From the NCBI RefSeq assembly GCF_940670765.1, contig NZ_CALNVW010000034.1:183662-247661 (forward strand): a stretch of 64,000 nt of DNA. The letters are read 5' to 3'. Source of the DNA: Streptomyces sp. A 4/2 (lineage in GTDB: Bacteria; Actinomycetota; Actinomycetes; Streptomycetales; Streptomycetaceae). Each line of letters starts with the position of its first letter. Positions within the stretch are counted from its first letter, which is position 1. The translations under genes and the position numbers were made by a program. The notes beneath the pieces are model-generated. The model was not told the DNA's origin, made no database searches, and saw only the letters and a list, made by a program, of their open reading frames with translations. Of this stretch, positions 62,299 to 64,000 are shown in pieces.

Positions 62299-62919
62299 TC
62301 AGTAGCCGGCGCTGCTGCTGGCCTTCGGCGAACCGCTCATCGAAGGGGAGCTGCTCATGGACGGCGAGCTGCTGGCCTTCGCCATGGTGGTGACCACCTT
62401 GCCCGCGGAGTCGATGACGTACCACTTCGCGCCGAACTGGGTGAGGCCCTGGCCGTTCATCTCGCCCGCCTTGTGGTCACCCGCGAACAGGTAGAGCGGG
62501 TGGTTCTTGTAGCTGACCTGCTTGGCGCCGTTGCTCCGGGTGGTCGTGGTGATCAGCTTGCTGTCCACCCCGCTGCCCAGCTTCGGCGTGCCCGTGACGA
62601 GCAGCGGCGGCCACGCCTTGGCGCAGGCGCCCGAGCAGGTCGACTTGCCGTTCTTGTCCGCCTCGAAGATGTACAGGGTCCGGTCCTGGCCGGTGACCAG
62701 GATCTTGCCGAGCGAGGTGGTCTTGGTCATCACCGTCCGCATGTTCGCCGAGCTGGGGCTGCTCGACGCGCTGGCGCTGTTCGACGCCATCGCGGTGCTC
62801 GACGGCGAGGAGCCACTGCCGCTCGCCTCCGACTTGGCTCCGCTGGAGCACCCGCTGACCGCCGCAGCGAGCAGGCCGGCCACCACTACGGTGGCGGCTG
62901 TGGTGGTGCTTTTCCTCAT
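62299..62919 (-). CDS. Secreted lipoprotein with COG4315-type repeats
   Basis: A 206-aa lipoprotein. MRKSTTTAATVVVAGLLAAA then VSGC is a lipoprotein signal peptide with Cys24 or so as the anchor. A Ser-rich spacer is followed by two repeats of the secreted-repeat (lipoprotein_15) type: ILVTGQDRTLYIFEADKNGKSTCSGACAKAWPPLL and HPLYLFAGDHKAGEMNGQGLTQFGAKWYVID. The C-terminus is a Ser/Met/Pro-rich low-complexity tail (SPSMSSSPSMSGSP). The two Cys of CSGAC may form a disulfide. Function of the repeat is unknown. ATG 62919 has GGAGGAG upstream. Confidence 0.85.
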   Translation of the reverse strand: MRKSTTTAATVVVAGLLAAAVSGCSSGAKSEASGSGSSPSSTAMASNSASASSSPSSANMRTVMTKTTSLGKILVTGQDRTLYIFEADKNGKSTCSGACAKAWPPLLVTGTPKLGSGVDSKLITTTTRSNGAKQVSYKNHPLYLFAGDHKAGEMNGQGLTQFGAKWYVIDSAGKVVTTMAKASSSPSMSSSPSMSGSPKASSSAGY

Positions 62920-63061
62920 CTGAGGCTCCTCCGGTTCGGCCGCCCTTCGGCAGCGCCCATGGCCTGCCCGAAACAGGGCCGCCGGATCCACTGGACAGCG
63001 GGACCCGGCGGCTGGCCACTCGGCAGAGCCGTCCGGCGTACAAGGCCGGAGGAGGAGACGG

Positions 63062-63907
63062 CTACGGTGCGACCGGCGGACTTGCCTCCGGGCGCCGCCG
63101 CCTGCGCCACAGCACCAGCGGTACCGCGCCCATCAGGCCCAGTGCGCCGGGGGCCGCGGCAGCCGCCGTGTTGATGCCCGACTGGCCGAAGGTGGAGGGG
63201 ACCGGCAGGTCATTCAGACGGGTGACCGGCCAGGCGACCACCACCGCGCGTCCCACCACGTCCTTCACCGGTACGGCGCCGCCGCCCGGCTTGTCCTGGT
63301 GGTAGCGGGAGTCCGCCGAGAACTGCCGGTGGTCGCCCATCACCCAGATGTGGTCCTTGGGCACCTTGATCTTGAACTGGCCGGGTCCGTCGGTGCTGCA
63401 CGCGGTGTTCCCGGGGAAGACGTACGGCTCCTTGAGGGCCTTGCCGTTCACCTTGACGGGACCGGTGCCCTTGCACTCCACGGTGTCGCCGCCGACCCCG
63501 ATGACCCGCTTGATCAGGTCCTTCTCGTTGGCGGACGGCATCAGCCCGATGTAGCCGAGCCCCTTCTGGACCGCGTTGGGCTCGGTGACCGGTTCACCGG
63601 CCAGCCAGCCGTCCGGGTCATGGAAGACGACGACCTCACCGCGCTGGGGCTTCGCGCCGAACCACGGGGTCAGCTTGTCGACCAGGACCCGGTCTCCCGT
63701 CTGGAGGGTGTTCTGCATCGAGTCCGACGGGATGGAGAACGCCTGCATCAGGAAGGTCTTGATCACCAGAGCGAGCACCAGCGCGATGACGACGAGCAGG
63801 GGCAGCTCCTTCCAGAAGGAACGCTGCTTGCTCTTCCTGCCCGGATCCGGCGCTTCCGGCGCCTCCGACGCATCGCTCTCTTGACCTGACTCCGTGCCGA
63901 CCGTCAC
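63062..63907 (-). CDS. lepB: Signal peptidase I
   Basis: A 281-aa type I signal peptidase. After a Ser/Glu/Pro-rich cytoplasmic start, LPLLVVIALVLALVIKTFLMQAF is the first membrane helix; SIPSDSMQNTL holds the catalytic Ser63 and DLIKRVIGVGGD the general-base Lys133. A second helix near the C-terminus (AAAAAPGALGLMGAVPLVLW) ends in RRRRR, giving a two-helix topology. GTG 63907 was chosen because it keeps the normal length; GTG further upstream is possible. It may process exported proteins such as those encoded nearby, but no specific link is shown. Confidence 0.9.
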   Translation of the reverse strand: MTVGTESGQESDASEAPEAPDPGRKSKQRSFWKELPLLVVIALVLALVIKTFLMQAFSIPSDSMQNTLQTGDRVLVDKLTPWFGAKPQRGEVVVFHDPDGWLAGEPVTEPNAVQKGLGYIGLMPSANEKDLIKRVIGVGGDTVECKGTGPVKVNGKALKEPYVFPGNTACSTDGPGQFKIKVPKDHIWVMGDHRQFSADSRYHQDKPGGGAVPVKDVVGRAVVVAWPVTRLNDLPVPSTFGQSGINTAAAAAPGALGLMGAVPLVLWRRRRRPEASPPVAP

Positions 63908-64000
63908 ATCCCCCACCCTCACTGCATTCGGGAGCTGGATAATTCCACCCAGATCTTCGCACGCGCTCCGGGAATCGCCATCCACGCCTTTATCCCGAGC

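Overview
High-GC chromosomal segment from a Streptomyces-like actinomycete. The evidence is very high G+C with strong third-position bias, frequent GTG and TTG starts, four-base start/stop overlaps, whiA, and an actinobacterial SUF operon led by its own regulator. Gene order (uvrB, terD/terC, uvrA, uvrC-rapZ-yvcK-whiA, gap-pgk-tpiA-secG, pgi, tkt-tal-zwf-opcA-pgl, ctaB/ctaA, suf, dapD) is that of the conserved Streptomyces core. I saw no rRNA or tRNA genes and no CRISPR array.

Layout. (1) 1-5.5 kb, accessory: two minus-strand paralogues of a CDP-glycerol-glycerophosphotransferase-like protein flank an NB-ARC/TPR STAND NTPase. Each paralogue has a long tandem array of a different 7-bp unit at its 5' end. 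In the sequence given, upstream start codons are in frame through the array for the left paralogue and out of frame for the right one, which is the arrangement expected of phase-variable genes. (2) 5.5-10.2 kb: kinase-like protein, WGR/beta-propeller protein, methyltransferase, cupin, MFS transporter. (3) 10.3-18.5 kb: divergent ogt/uvrB, TerD proteins, a yybP-ykoY-type riboswitch in front of terC, metallo-hydrolase, mycothiol-type isomerase. (4) 18.7-29.1 kb: uvrA, hydrolase, sugar kinase, Rieske lipoprotein, then uvrC-rapZ-yvcK-whiA. (5) 29.3-43 kb: glycolysis and pentose-phosphate genes with secG, an RbpA-type RNA polymerase-binding protein and an MFS exporter; the convergent pgi and tkt-tal-zwf-opcA-pgl blocks share a 17-bp-stem terminator. 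(6) 43.3-48.7 kb: heme A synthesis (ctaB, ctaA) and an ABC-2 exporter. (7) 48.9-55.5 kb: sufR-sufB-sufD-ferredoxin-sufC-sufS-sufU-sufT. (8) 55.6-64 kb: secreted and membrane proteins, an SMR/TetR pair, an HxlR-peroxiredoxin fusion, dapD, a dapA gene broken by a small inverted-repeat element, a lipoprotein and a signal peptidase.

How it fits together. Several genes scattered through the first 34 kb share a promoter of the LexA-independent DNA-damage (RecA-NDp/PafBC) type, TTGTCRGTG-N8-TAnnnT: ogt, uvrB, uvrC, the WGR/propeller gene and one MFS transporter, with a weaker match before terD. At ogt, uvrB and uvrC the -10 box lies 6-7 nt from the start codon, so leaderless transcripts are expected. 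All functional assignments rest on motifs read by eye; no database search was run.
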